Positions 1 through 8,550 of a stretch of DNA of 26,735 nt are shown piece after piece (position 1 is the stretch's first letter; each line of letters starts with the position of its first letter). The position numbers were made by a program, and so were the translations under genes. This stretch comes from an uncultured bacterium (GTDB taxonomy: Bacteria; Bdellovibrionota_C; UBA2361; CAKMMH01). The notes below the pieces were generated by a model. It ran no database searches, was not told the origin of the DNA, and was given only the letters and a program-made list of their open reading frames with translations. Location: positions 1 to 26,735 of the forward strand of contig CAKMMH010000001.1 of assembly GCA_927798255.1 (NCBI GenBank), read 5' to 3'.

Positions 1-1
1 T

Positions 2-1213
2 AGAATTTTTGAAGATCTTCTTTCTCAAACAATAAGAGGATTCCTTTTTGATAAGGGTCAAAGAATAGATGGACGTAAATTTACAGAGGTTAGACCTATT
101 ACTATTGAAACAGGAATTTTGCCAAGAACTCATGGTTCGGCATTATTTACTCGTGGTGAAACACAAGCAATTGTAACAACGACTCTTGGTGCTGAAAGTG
201 AAGCTCAAAGAATTGATAATTTAATGGAAGATGATGCAAAGAAAAAATTTATCCTTCATTATAATTTTCCTCCATTCTCAGTTGGTGAGGCAAGACCTGT
301 AAGAGGACCAGGAAGAAGAGAGATAGGGCATGGTGCGCTTGCAGAAAGAGCAGTTAGTGCAATACTTCCTGATGAAGATAAGTTTCCTTATGTAATAAGA
401 ATTGTTTCTGAAATTTGTGAAAGTAATGGTTCTAGTTCAATGGCTACAGTTTGTGGTTCCACTCTTTCTCTTATGGATGCAGGTGTTCCTATTAAAGCAC
501 CAGTTGCAGGTGTAGCAATGGGACTTATGAAAAGAGGCGATGATTTTGTAGTTCTTACAGACATCTTAGGTGATGAAGACCATTCAGGAGATATGGACTT
601 TAAAGTTTGCGGTACTGAAAAAGGTGTTACAGCGCTTCAAATGGATATAAAAATTAATGGTGTAGGAAAAGAAATCTTAGAAAAAGCTTTAGCTCAAGCT
701 CATGATGGAAGAATGCATATTCTTTCAAAGATGAGAGAAGCAATAAGTGCTCCAAGGGAAGAAATTTCTCCTTACGCTCCAAAGATTGTAACATTGAAGA
801 TTAACCCAGATAAGATTAGAGATGTTATTGGACAAGGTGGTAAGACTATTAGATCAATTCAAGAATCTTATAATGTTAAGATTGATATTTCAGAAGATGG
901 CGTTGTAGCAATTACTGCTGTAAATCAAAATGATATTAAATCTGCTCTTACTGTTGTTCAAAGTATTGTTGCTGAGGCAGAGGTAGGAAAAGTTTATAAA
1001 GGAATAGTAAAAAGAATTGCTGATTTTGGTGCATTTGTTGAAATTTTACCAGGAACTGATGGACTTCTTCATATTTCAGAAATTGCTAATAGAAAGATTC
1101 GTCGTGTTGAAGATGAACTTCAAGTAGGTGATGAGATTGAAGTTAAAGTTTTAGAAGTTGATAGATTCGGTAAAATTAAGTTATCAAGAAAAGCACTTCT
1201 TATAGAAGAATAA
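2..1213 (+). CDS. pnp: Polyribonucleotide nucleotidyltransferase, 5' truncated
   Basis: This is the C-terminal 403 residues of PNPase, which degrades RNA 3'-to-5' by phosphorolysis and acts with RNase E or helicase partners in the cytoplasm. The reading frame is open from base 2, so roughly the first 300 of about 700 residues lie outside the window. Visible in order are the start of the second RNase PH core domain (RIDGR, then [16 protein letters not shown]), the [13 protein letters not shown] segment holding the catalytic aspartates, a KH domain ([15 protein letters not shown]) and a C-terminal S1 domain ([20 protein letters not shown], then GLLHISEI). No long acidic tail follows the S1 domain. 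A strong hairpin terminator lies just downstream, so pnp is probably the last gene of its transcript. In many bacteria rpsO precedes pnp, but that region is not visible here. An internal TTG at 119 is not the start, because conserved sequence continues upstream of it. Confidence 0.97.
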   Translation, partial: RIFEDLLSQTIRGFLFDKGQRIDGRKFTEVRPITIETGILPRTHGSALFTRGETQAIVTTTLGAESEAQRIDNLMEDDAKKKFILHYNFPPFSVGEARPVRGPGRREIGHGALAERAVSAILPDEDKFPYVIRIVSEICESNGSSSMATVCGSTLSLMDAGVPIKAPVAGVAMGLMKRGDDFVVLTDILGDEDHSGDMDFKVCGTEKGVTALQMDIKINGVGKEILEKALAQAHDGRMHILSKMREAISAPREEISPYAPKIVTLKINPDKIRDVIGQGGKTIRSIQESYNVKIDISEDGVVAITAVNQNDIKSALTVVQSIVAEAEVGKVYKGIVKRIADFGAFVEILPGTDGLLHISEIANRKIRRVEDELQVGDEIEVKVLEVDRFGKIKLSRKALLIEE

Positions 1214-1240
1214 TTATAAATTTTACATATTGTAATTATT

Positions 1241-1294
1241 AAAAAAATCCTGATTTTTTTTGTATATTATATACATAAAGATTCAGGCTTTTTT
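1241..1294 (+). terminator. Rho-independent terminator after pnp, possibly bidirectional
   Basis: A long hairpin runs from CCTGA at 1249 to TCAGG ending at 1287. Its inner arm is GTATA-TTA-TATAC, and one T:T mismatch separates the base pairs from a U/A-rich middle stem. Seven A residues lie on the left and six T residues (1289-1294) on the right, so it could stop transcription in either direction. It sits 28 bases after the pnp stop codon. Confidence 0.85.
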
Positions 1295-1322
1295 AATATA
1301 AAATTTAAGGAATAATTACAAA

Positions 1323-1787
1323 ATGACTAAAGAAAATTTATTAAAACCAACTCTAAAATTTTATTTATCAGATGAAGCTAAAGAAAAAGGAATAAGTTTA
1401 GTAATTCCAAAATTAGGTGACGCTGGGTTTGATATAAGGTCATTAAATGATGTTGAAATCCAACCAAATGAACAAGTTGTAGTTTCCACTGGTCTATATG
1501 TTGCAGTGCCTTTAGGATATGTAATGATAATAAAAGATAGGTCAGGTATGGCTGCAAAAAGAAGAATTTATACGCACGCTGGTGTAATTGATGCAAGTTA
1601 TAGAGGTGAGGTTAAAATTGTAGTTACAAATGAAAGTAATGAAACTCAAAAACTACTTCAAGGTGAAAAAATTGCTCAAGGTGTTGTTGTCCCATGTGTT
1701 GTAGATGCTACACAAGAGGAGACTCTTGAAGGGTTAGGTGACACTGAAAGGGGTGCTGGAGGATTTGGATCTTCTGGAAAATTTTAA
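1323..1787 (+). CDS. dut: Deoxyuridine 5'-triphosphate nucleotidohydrolase (dUTPase)
   Basis: This enzyme hydrolyses dUTP to dUMP and pyrophosphate. That keeps uracil out of DNA and supplies dUMP to thymidylate synthase. All five motifs of the homotrimeric dUTPase family are present: motif I AGFDIRS (34-40), motif II KDRSGMA (71-77), motif III GVIDASYRGEV (87-97) with the presumed catalytic Asp90 and the uracil-side Tyr93, motif IV GEKIAQGVV (114-122), and the flexible C-terminal motif V RGAGGFGSS (143-151). The length of 154 residues is normal. The ATG is preceded by AAGGA about a dozen bases upstream. It follows pnp across a terminator, so it is probably transcribed separately. A pnp-(protease)-dut order is common in delta-type proteobacteria, from general knowledge. 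There is nothing unusual in the protein. Confidence 0.97.
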   Translation: MTKENLLKPTLKFYLSDEAKEKGISLVIPKLGDAGFDIRSLNDVEIQPNEQVVVSTGLYVAVPLGYVMIIKDRSGMAAKRRIYTHAGVIDASYRGEVKIVVTNESNETQKLLQGEKIAQGVVVPCVVDATQEETLEGLGDTERGAGGFGSSGKF

Positions 1788-1796
1788 TATCTCTTA

Positions 1797-1825
1797 TTGC
1801 TCTTATTTATAGTTAATTATATGAT
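1797..1825 (+). promoter_or_regulatory. Possible sigma-70-type promoter for ftsH
   Basis: TTGCTC (1797-1802) and TATGAT (1820-1825) are separated by 17 bases. The -10 box differs from TATAAT at one position and the -35 box is weak. In DNA this AT-rich, such matches arise by chance, so this is only a candidate for transcription of ftsH and the following surface cluster. Confidence 0.3.
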
Positions 1826-1864
1826 ATATAAGGTATTTTTTTATATTTTTAACAGGAGTTTTTT

Positions 1865-3721
1865 GTGAATCAAACAGTTAAGAATTTAATATTTTGGTTT
1901 TTTTTAGCAATAATGATTTTTTCTTTGTATAATGCTATCTCGCCAGAAAATCAAAAAAAGTCAGAAATTTCATATTCAGAATTTTTAACAAAATTAGAAA
2001 AAGGTAATATTAAATCAGTAAAAATTGCTGGCTCAAAAATTACAGGTAATTATCTTGATAGTATGGAAACATTTACAACTATTAAGCCAGATGATAATAA
2101 GCTAATAGGAAAATTAACTAAAAAAGGAGTAGAAATAGATGTAAAAGAGGACAAAGATGAGCCTTGGTATTATTTAGTTTTAATAAATTTACTTCCTCTT
2201 GTAATTATTATTGCTCTTTGGATATTTTTTATGCGCCAAGTTTCTATGGGAGCAGGAAAGGGAATGAGTTTTGGAAAATCGAGAGCAAAACTTCTAACTG
2301 AAAATCAAAATAAAGTTACATTTGAAGATGTTGCTGGTATTGATGAAGCAAGAGCAGAGTTAGAGGAAATTATAGAATTCTTAAAAGACCCAAAGAGATT
2401 TTCAAAACTAGGTGGAAGAATTCCAAAAGGCGTGCTTTTAGTGGGGTCTCCAGGAACTGGAAAAACACTTCTAGCACGTGCAATTGCTGGTGAAGCTGGT
2501 GTTCCATTTTTTAGTATCTCAGGTTCAGATTTTGTTGAGATGTTTGTGGGGGTTGGTGCTTCAAGAGTTAGAGATTTATTTATTCAAGGTAAAAAGAATG
2601 CACCTTGTATAATCTTTATTGATGAAATTGATGCAGTAGGACGTCATCGTGGAGCTGGAATGGGAGGAGGACACGATGAAAGAGAGCAAACGCTAAATCA
2701 GCTTCTTGTAGAAATGGACGGATTTGAAAGTAATGAGGGCGTAATTTTAATAGCAGCAACTAATAGACCTGATGTGTTAGACCCTGCGCTTTTAAGACCA
2801 GGAAGGTTTGATAGACAAGTAGTTGTTCCTAGACCTGATATTAATGGGCGTCTTGGTATACTAAAAGTTCATACTAAAAAGATACCACTAGCAGATGATA
2901 TAAATTTAGAAGTAATTGCAAGAGGAACACCAGGATTTTCAGGAGCAGATCTTGAGATCCTTGTAAATGAAGCTGCTCTTTATGCTGCAAGACAAAATAA
3001 GGATAAAGTTGAAAATTCAGATTTTGAATTTGCGAAAGATAAAGTAATGATGGGTGCAGAAAGACGCTCTATGGTTCTTACTGATAAAGAAAAAGAAACG
3101 ACTGCATATCATGAATCAGGTCACACTCTTGTTGCTAAGAAACTTAAAAACGCTGACCCTGTTCATAAACTTACAATTGTTCCTCGTGGAATGGCATTAG
3201 GTATCACTCAGCAACTTCCAGAAAAAGATAAGCATACTTATTCTAAAGATTATTGGCTTGATGAGCTTGCAGTGTTTATGGGAGGAAGGGCTGCTGAAGA
3301 AATTATCTTTAATGATTTTAACACAGGTGCTAGTTCTGACATTGAAAGAGCAACAAATGTTGCAAGAGATATGGTTTGCAAATGGGGAATGAGTGAAAAA
3401 CTTGGACCTATTAATTATTCATCTAAAGATGAGCATGTGTTTTTAGGAAAAGAATTTGGAAAAGCAAGAGAGTATTCAGAGGCTACTCAAATTGAAATTG
3501 ATGCAGAAGTTAAAAAGATTATTGATAATAGCTATCAAACAGCAAAAAAGATAATTTTAGAAAATATTGATGCATTAAAAGAGTTAACAAGACGAGTTCT
3601 TGAAAAAGAAACACTTGATGCTGATGAAATTGATGAAATTGTAAATGGTAAAAAAGAAGTGAAAGATGAAAATACATCTTTAAATAATTCTAAAGATACT
3701 TCTAAAGAAACAAAAGAATAA
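1865..3721 (+). CDS. ftsH: ATP-dependent zinc metalloprotease FtsH
   Basis: FtsH is a membrane-anchored AAA+ protease that extracts and degrades misassembled membrane proteins and some short-lived cytoplasmic regulators. Residues 7-24 form the first transmembrane helix, about 25-100 a small periplasmic domain, and 102-123 the second helix. The AAA+ module follows with Walker A GSPGTGKT (194-201; the usual second residue is Pro), Walker B FIDEID (251-256) and the second region of homology ending RPGRFDR (311-317). The peptidase domain has zinc motif HESGH (416-420) and a third ligand, probably Asp492, in SSDIERAT. The length of 618 residues is typical. The start is GTG, chosen because AGGAG lies just upstream and the first helix begins immediately after it. 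The C-terminal tail is Lys/Glu/Asn/Ser-rich and looks disordered. The next gene begins five bases after the stop, so the two are probably co-transcribed. Confidence 0.97.
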   Translation: MNQTVKNLIFWFFLAIMIFSLYNAISPENQKKSEISYSEFLTKLEKGNIKSVKIAGSKITGNYLDSMETFTTIKPDDNKLIGKLTKKGVEIDVKEDKDEPWYYLVLINLLPLVIIIALWIFFMRQVSMGAGKGMSFGKSRAKLLTENQNKVTFEDVAGIDEARAELEEIIEFLKDPKRFSKLGGRIPKGVLLVGSPGTGKTLLARAIAGEAGVPFFSISGSDFVEMFVGVGASRVRDLFIQGKKNAPCIIFIDEIDAVGRHRGAGMGGGHDEREQTLNQLLVEMDGFESNEGVILIAATNRPDVLDPALLRPGRFDRQVVVPRPDINGRLGILKVHTKKIPLADDINLEVIARGTPGFSGADLEILVNEAALYAARQNKDKVENSDFEFAKDKVMMGAERRSMVLTDKEKETTAYHESGHTLVAKKLKNADPVHKLTIVPRGMALGITQQLPEKDKHTYSKDYWLDELAVFMGGRAAEEIIFNDFNTGASSDIERATNVARDMVCKWGMSEKLGPINYSSKDEHVFLGKEFGKAREYSEATQIEIDAEVKKIIDNSYQTAKKIILENIDALKELTRRVLEKETLDADEIDEIVNGKKEVKDENTSLNNSKDTSKETKE

Positions 3722-3726
3722 TAATT

Positions 3727-5052
3727 ATGAAAAAAAAGATTGTACTAATTTTGGGTTTATTAGCACTAGCTTTATTTTTTAGATGTATTTTTAAACCTAA
3801 AGAGGTTTTATTAAATGAAATGCCAAATAAGGTAGTGTTTATTTTAGTCGATACGCTAAGAGCTCAAAACTTACCTTTTTATGATTATGAGTTTAATACC
3901 GCGCCTTTTTTAAATTCGCTTCAAAAAAACTCTATTCTTTTTAAGAACTTTTATTCTACATCTTCTTACACTGCTCCTAGCACAGCATCACTTTTTACTT
4001 CGCTTTATCAAAATGATCATGGAGTAAAACAAGGATTCGTTTATTCAAAACGAGATTCAAAGCTAAAGCTAAATCGAATTCCTCAAGATGTAGTTACTTT
4101 AGGAGAGATGTTTAAGGAATCTGGTTATAATACATTTGCAGTTAGTGATAATATAAATATTTCAGAGCAAATGGGATTTAATCAAGGTTTTGATGAAATG
4201 ATTACTAATCAATATGTAGGAGCTTCAAAAGTTAACAAGATAGTTTTATCTTTAAAAGATAAAATTAATAATTCTAAAAAATCATTTTTATATATTCATT
4301 ATATGGACCCTCATAGTCCTTATAATTTACAAAAAGCTTTTGCAAGAAAGAAAGGAGAAGGTAAAAAAGCTTTAAGAAGATACGATAGTGAAATTTCTTA
4401 TGTTGATGATGCTATCAAAAAATTATATAAAGCATTTAAGTGGGATAAGGATACATTAATAATTTTTACAGCAGATCATGGTGAAGCGTTTGGTGAGCGA
4501 GTTAATCAATTTGGAAAAAAAGAAAGAGGACATGGTAAAACTTTAAATAGGGAGGTTATAAAAGTTCCTTTATTTTTTTATATGAAAGGTCTTACAAAGA
4601 AAGTTATTAATTTTAATGCATCACATGTTGATGTACTTCCAACACTTGCAAGTCTTTTAAATTTTCAAAAGAAAGACTATTGGAAAGGTGATGACTTAAG
4701 CTCTTTTTTAATTAGCAATAAAAAACCAAAAAAGCGATATTTGTATGCAGATCTTCAAGGTAAGGATAAATATAAAAAACCTGATATACATAGTGTAATT
4801 TTTAGTGATTATCATTATATTTTGACACAAAAAACTCAAGACAGAGCACAAAAAGAAGAGTTTTTTAGTTGGAAAAATGATAAGCTTGAATTAAAATCTA
4901 ATATAGAATCAGATAATTATTTATTAAAAGATATGCGCTCTAGGTGTGAGGATCATTTTAATAAAAAATCAATTTTTAAAACGGAGACTCTTGATCTAAA
5001 TTTGGACAAAAAGACTAGAGAGCTTTTATCGACTTTAGGGTATATAAATTAA
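3727..5052 (+). CDS. Membrane-anchored sulfatase-fold (AlkP superfamily) enzyme
   Basis: This is a 441-residue enzyme of the alkaline phosphatase superfamily, sulfatase fold, probably facing the periplasm. One N-terminal hydrophobic helix (about 4-22) with Lys before and after it looks like a signal anchor. The expected metal and active-site positions are present: Asp42 (ILVDTLRAQ), Thr82 at the nucleophile position (YTAPSTASLFTS), DPH at 194-196, Asp250-His251 (TADHGEAFGE) and His269 (GHG). The nucleophile context is not the Cys/Ser-x-Pro-x-Arg formylglycine motif of true sulfatases. A threonine points instead to phosphoryl- or phosphoethanolamine-type transfer or phosphodiester cleavage (inference). 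The protein ends in LSTLGYIN, a C-terminal tail shared by many relatives of this fold. It starts five bases after ftsH without an obvious ribosome binding site, suggesting translational coupling. Its substrate is unknown. Confidence 0.85.
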   Translation: MKKKIVLILGLLALALFFRCIFKPKEVLLNEMPNKVVFILVDTLRAQNLPFYDYEFNTAPFLNSLQKNSILFKNFYSTSSYTAPSTASLFTSLYQNDHGVKQGFVYSKRDSKLKLNRIPQDVVTLGEMFKESGYNTFAVSDNINISEQMGFNQGFDEMITNQYVGASKVNKIVLSLKDKINNSKKSFLYIHYMDPHSPYNLQKAFARKKGEGKKALRRYDSEISYVDDAIKKLYKAFKWDKDTLIIFTADHGEAFGERVNQFGKKERGHGKTLNREVIKVPLFFYMKGLTKKVINFNASHVDVLPTLASLLNFQKKDYWKGDDLSSFLISNKKPKKRYLYADLQGKDKYKKPDIHSVIFSDYHYILTQKTQDRAQKEEFFSWKNDKLELKSNIESDNYLLKDMRSRCEDHFNKKSIFKTETLDLNLDKKTRELLSTLGYIN

Positions 5053-5066
5053 GGTAGTGTTATTTT

Positions 5067-7154
5067 ATGAAATCAAAAGTTTTAAGTGGTAATTATTTAA
5101 GTAATTATATTTTTCTTTTTATTTTTATTTTTCTACTAATTCCAAGTGATGCTTTTTGTTATGTAGGCCCTGGGGCTGGTTTTGCATTTATTGGTTCTGC
5201 TTTTGTGTTTATCTTAACAATTCTTCTTGCAATCTTAACGCTTGCGCTTTGGCCACTTCAGTTATTAATTAGAAAAATTAGAGGTAAAGGAATTAGTAAA
5301 AAAGCAAGAACTAAAAGAGTTGTTCTTATAGGGCTTGATGGGCTTTCTCCAAATCTTGCTGAAAAATATATAAAAGAGGGTTATCTTCCAAATTTTAAAG
5401 CACTTATGGAAAATGGTGATTATAGGCGTCTTGGAAGTACTATTCCGTCTATATCTCCTGTTGCGTGGTCAACATTTCAAACAGGTGTAAACCCTGGGGC
5501 GCACAATATTTTTGACTTTACGACAAGAGATAAGAGGTATTGTCTTCAAGAGCTTTCTTCTACAAAAACTGAAACTAAATTTTATAAAAAATTTGGTTTC
5601 ATTAATAAAAGCAAAGCTTCTGTTAAACTGTTAAGAAAAAGTAAACCGTTTTGGACATTTCTTGGAAAGCAGGGGATTTTTTCAAATATTTTAAGAGTAC
5701 CTATTTCTTATCCACCAGAAAAATTTGATGGAAATATTCTTTCATCTATGTGCACTCCAGATCTTAAAGGAACACAAGGTTCGTTTTTAACTTATACTGA
5801 CAATAAAGAGCTTTTAAATAGAGCAACAGGTGGAACTTTTATAAAAGTAGAAGTTAAAAATAATGAGGTAAATTCTTTTATTGAAGGCCCAGAAGATCCG
5901 TTTAAGAAAGAAGGAAAAGTTTTAACTATACCTTTTAATGTTAAAATCTTAAAAGATGAAAATAAGGTTAATATTACGATTCATAAAAATACTTATACAA
6001 TTGGAATTTCTGAATATACCCCTTGGGTTGAGCTTACATTTAAATCAGGAAGAAAAAAGATTTCAGGAATTTCAAAGTTTTGTTTAAGAAGCATTGAACC
6101 GTTTTTACTTTATGAAACACCAATTAATATAAATCCTGAGAAACCTGCGCTTCCGATATCTCACCCTCAAGTTTTCTCGAGTTATATTGCAAAACTTCAA
6201 GGACTATATGGAACATTAGGTTTAATGGAAGATACGTGGGGGCGAAATGAAAAAGCTCTTGATGATGAAACATTTTTAAAACAAGCTTATGCAAATCATG
6301 AAGAAAGAGAAACAATGTTTTTTAATGCGCTAAAAAATACTCCTCAAGGATTTTGTGCATGTGTGTTTGATACAAGCGATAGAATTCAGCATATGTTTTG
6401 GAGGTATTTAGAAAAAGATCATCCTTCGCCTTGTGAAGATAGAGAAAAGTTTGGTTCTACAATTAGAGAAATGTATGAGAAAATGGATTTTCTTATTGGA
6501 AATACCATGAAGAAGTTAAATAAAGATGATGTATTTATAGTTATGTCTGACCATGGTTTTACTTCATTTAGAAGGGGATTTAATTTAAATACATGGCTTG
6601 TACAAAACGGATATATGGTATTAAAAGACAAAAGCAAGGAAACAGATGAGTATTTCTTAAATGTTGATTGGACAAAAACTAAAGCTTTTGCTATAGGAAT
6701 GGCTGGAATTTTTATTAATAGAAAAGGGCGTGAGTATAATGGAATAGTAGAGGATAATGAGCTTCAAGAGTTAAAAGATGAGATAAGTAAAAAGCTTTTA
6801 ATGTTACTTGATCCAAAAACAGGCAAGCGTGCAATTCGAAGAATTTTTGACTCAAAGAAAGTTTACAAAGGTTTATATGCAGATGATGCACCAGATTTAA
6901 TAATTGGTGCAGAGGATACATATAGAGTATCATGGGGATGCGTACAAGGAGCGTTAGAAAAAGAGATTTTCTCTGATAATACGAAGGCTTGGTGTGCAGA
7001 CCATGATGTAGATCCTGATATAGTTGAGGGGGTGTTATTTTCTAATATAAAAATTAAGGAAGAGAAGGTAAATATTATAGATTTACCACTTAGCATATTA
7101 AAACTATTTGCTGTAAAACCTCCAAAGTATATGGAAGGGAAAGATATATTTTAG
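5067..7154 (+). CDS. Type I phosphodiesterase / nucleotide pyrophosphatase-like AlkP protein
   Basis: This 695-residue protein belongs to the alkaline phosphatase superfamily branch of type I phosphodiesterases. An N-terminal hydrophobic segment (about 13-31, ending SDAFC) resembles a signal sequence. A second membrane helix (about 37-68) and a basic stretch precede the catalytic domain. The domain begins VVLIGLDGLSPN (Asp91). The likely nucleophile is Ser130 in SISPVAWSTFQTG, by counting back from the conserved TG. Later ligands are Asp437 and His441 (DRIQHMFW), Asp494-His495 (MSDHGF) and a C-terminal His in CADHDVDPDIVEGVLFSN. Residues about 230-340 form an insertion rich in beta-strand-like sequence. 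AAGG overlapping the previous stop gives a good ribosome binding site 14 bases away, so it is in the same operon. Two-helix anchoring suggests the active domain is held at the membrane, but which side it faces is not certain. Its substrate is unknown. Confidence 0.85.
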   Translation: MKSKVLSGNYLSNYIFLFIFIFLLIPSDAFCYVGPGAGFAFIGSAFVFILTILLAILTLALWPLQLLIRKIRGKGISKKARTKRVVLIGLDGLSPNLAEKYIKEGYLPNFKALMENGDYRRLGSTIPSISPVAWSTFQTGVNPGAHNIFDFTTRDKRYCLQELSSTKTETKFYKKFGFINKSKASVKLLRKSKPFWTFLGKQGIFSNILRVPISYPPEKFDGNILSSMCTPDLKGTQGSFLTYTDNKELLNRATGGTFIKVEVKNNEVNSFIEGPEDPFKKEGKVLTIPFNVKILKDENKVNITIHKNTYTIGISEYTPWVELTFKSGRKKISGISKFCLRSIEPFLLYETPININPEKPALPISHPQVFSSYIAKLQGLYGTLGLMEDTWGRNEKALDDETFLKQAYANHEERETMFFNALKNTPQGFCACVFDTSDRIQHMFWRYLEKDHPSPCEDREKFGSTIREMYEKMDFLIGNTMKKLNKDDVFIVMSDHGFTSFRRGFNLNTWLVQNGYMVLKDKSKETDEYFLNVDWTKTKAFAIGMAGIFINRKGREYNGIVEDNELQELKDEISKKLLMLLDPKTGKRAIRRIFDSKKVYKGLYADDAPDLIIGAEDTYRVSWGCVQGALEKEIFSDNTKAWCADHDVDPDIVEGVLFSNIKIKEEKVNIIDLPLSILKLFAVKPPKYMEGKDIF

Positions 7155-7265
7155 TTTTTACTGTATTGTGGATACTTAAAATTTTTTTACACAAAAATGT
7201 GCGTTTAATTAACGAATATATGAGATTTTTAACAATCATTTTTACTTGTTAATTTTCTCTTATCC

Positions 7266-7415
7266 GTTTGCCCTAAAGGGGCATACTTAAGCGAGCACGA
7301 AGTGTGAGCGACATAGGGCCAAGTAGACTAGTAATTTTGCGTAAGTAAAATCGCGAAGGATATTTGGTCGCATGTGAAATCCCCACAATGACAGCACCCC
7401 GAAGGGGTGTCCCAT
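7266..7415. repeat. G+C-rich hairpin-filled element, probably an interspersed repeat or structured RNA
   Basis: About half of these 150 bases are G or C, in a gap otherwise near 25%. Inverted repeats visible are GCCC-TAAAG-GGGC (7270-7282), CAC-GAA-GTG (7296-7304), ATTTTGC-GTAA-GTAAAAT (7334-7351 region, one G:T pair) and CACCCC-GAA-GGGGTG (7395-7409). Two longer-range pairings are possible: GCCCTA 7270-7275 with TAGGGC 7314-7319, and GGGCCAAG 7316-7323 with TTTGGTCG 7363-7370. No convincing protein is encoded on either strand. It lies between the phosphodiesterase gene and the small RHH-like gene. The rest of 7155-7265 is plain AT-rich sequence with no gene. Confidence 0.6.
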
Positions 7416-7443
7416 TTGTGATATTAATTATAATGGAGTGAGT

Positions 7444-7665
7444 ATGTTTGGAAAAAAAATACAAGTTGAATCTTCTTTATACGAGAAGTTAAAGAAAGTA
7501 ACGGATACTATGGGAGTTTCTGTTAATGAATTTGCGACAAAAGTGCTTGAGAATGAGGTTGATAAAATCTTAGGTGCTGCATCATCGAAAGATGCTAGTG
7601 ATTTATCTCAAAGCGAAATTGATGCAATATCAAAGAAGTTAAAAGGACTTGGATATTTAGATTAA
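7444..7665 (+). CDS. Small ribbon-helix-helix-like protein with AlkP-type C-terminal tail
   Basis: This 73-residue cytoplasmic protein has no signal sequence. Its first 40 residues (KKIQVESSLYEKLKKVTDTM, then GVSVNEFATKVLENEV) have the strand-helix-helix pattern of ribbon-helix-helix (Arc/CopG-like) proteins, which usually bind DNA as dimers. The second part is a short linker and a final helix ending LKKLGYL-like (KKLKGLGYLD), nearly the same tail that closes the two sulfatase-fold enzymes at 3727 and 22320. A GTG at 7438 is also in frame, but it overlaps the GGAG ribosome binding site (7435-7438), so the ATG at 7444 is the better start. It lies between AlkP genes and could be a regulator or a scaffold for them. 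That role is inference; the RHH assignment is by pattern only. Confidence 0.65.
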   Translation: MFGKKIQVESSLYEKLKKVTDTMGVSVNEFATKVLENEVDKILGAASSKDASDLSQSEIDAISKKLKGLGYLD

Positions 7666-7711
7666 TATCTAATTAATCAAATAAAGAAAAATCTTAAGTG
7701 GTATATTAAGT

Positions 7712-8536
7712 ATGTTAGAAAAACTAAACAGTATTTTTGTAAATATTTTTAATTTTATATTAATTCCAGTAAGTAATTTTAGTGATGAAGTAAAAATATT
7801 GTATATTTCTATACTAAGCGGAATTATATTTTTATTAATTTATGGGAAAGTATCCAATCAAAAGGGGATAAAAGAAACAAAAAGAAAAATTATGGCAAAA
7901 GTGATTGAGGTAGCTCTTTTTAGACATAGTATAAAAGTTTGTTTAAATGCACAAGGAGCACTTTTTAAACAAGGCTTTAAGTATTTATCTTTTGCCTTGA
8001 TTCCACTTTTAATTTTAATGGTTCCTTGTATCTTGATTATGGCTCAAATTAACTTTCATTTTCAAAATAGGGGGCTTTTAGAAAAGGAAGATGCAATAAT
8101 TGAGCTTTCTCTGGATGATCCTGATGATTTAACAGAATATGAACTTAAGGCTTCAAGTGGTACACTAAGCCCAGCACTTCGCGTTGATGATGAATTAAAA
8201 ATTATATGGAAATATAAGAATAATAACGGTACAAATTTAAAAGACAATGTAAATTTAGAGTTAACGTTAGATGATTTGTCATTAAATATTCCTCTTAGTA
8301 TAAATGGTAAAAAACCAAGCCTTTTAACTTATTCAAGAGATTTTTTTGAAGGATTATTATTTCTATCAAAATTTAAAGTTTCAAAAGATTTTAAAGAGAT
8401 TAAGAGCATTTCTATAAAGTATCCTAATGCTAACCAAACATATTTAGGAGTTACAATTAATTGGCTTTGGGTATTTTTAATAGTGTCAATTTTAAGCGGG
8501 CTTATTGCAAGCAAAGTATTTAAAATTGAAATTTAA
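7712..8536 (+). CDS. Three-helix membrane protein with an extracytoplasmic domain
   Basis: I do not recognise this 274-residue protein with certainty. Predicted helices lie at about 27-45, 90-114 and 252-268. Between the first two is a basic amphipathic stretch (about 46-88, many Lys and Arg) expected in the cytoplasm. Between the second and third is a polar domain of roughly 135 residues with many predicted strands, expected outside the membrane. A helix, then a charged cytoplasmic segment, then two more helices loosely recalls the EMC3/DUF106/YidC-like insertase fold. However, here the third helix is displaced by the large domain, so the resemblance is weak. It lies 46 bases after the small RHH-like gene and 14 bases before the next AlkP gene, so it is very likely in the same transcript and may anchor or present those enzymes. 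Confidence 0.7.
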   Translation: MLEKLNSIFVNIFNFILIPVSNFSDEVKILYISILSGIIFLLIYGKVSNQKGIKETKRKIMAKVIEVALFRHSIKVCLNAQGALFKQGFKYLSFALIPLLILMVPCILIMAQINFHFQNRGLLEKEDAIIELSLDDPDDLTEYELKASSGTLSPALRVDDELKIIWKYKNNNGTNLKDNVNLELTLDDLSLNIPLSINGKKPSLLTYSRDFFEGLLFLSKFKVSKDFKEIKSISIKYPNANQTYLGVTINWLWVFLIVSILSGLIASKVFKIEI

Positions 8537-8550
8537 GGAATAATATTTTT

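Noticed and set aside
133-1213. TTG at 119 as the start of pnp
   Set aside because: Conserved PNPase sequence ([13 protein letters not shown]) continues upstream in the same frame to the window edge.
7273-7464. 63-codon minus-strand frame across the G+C-rich element
   Set aside because: It covers the hairpin element and part of the small RHH-like gene, has no ribosome binding site, and its sequence follows the palindromes rather than a protein pattern.
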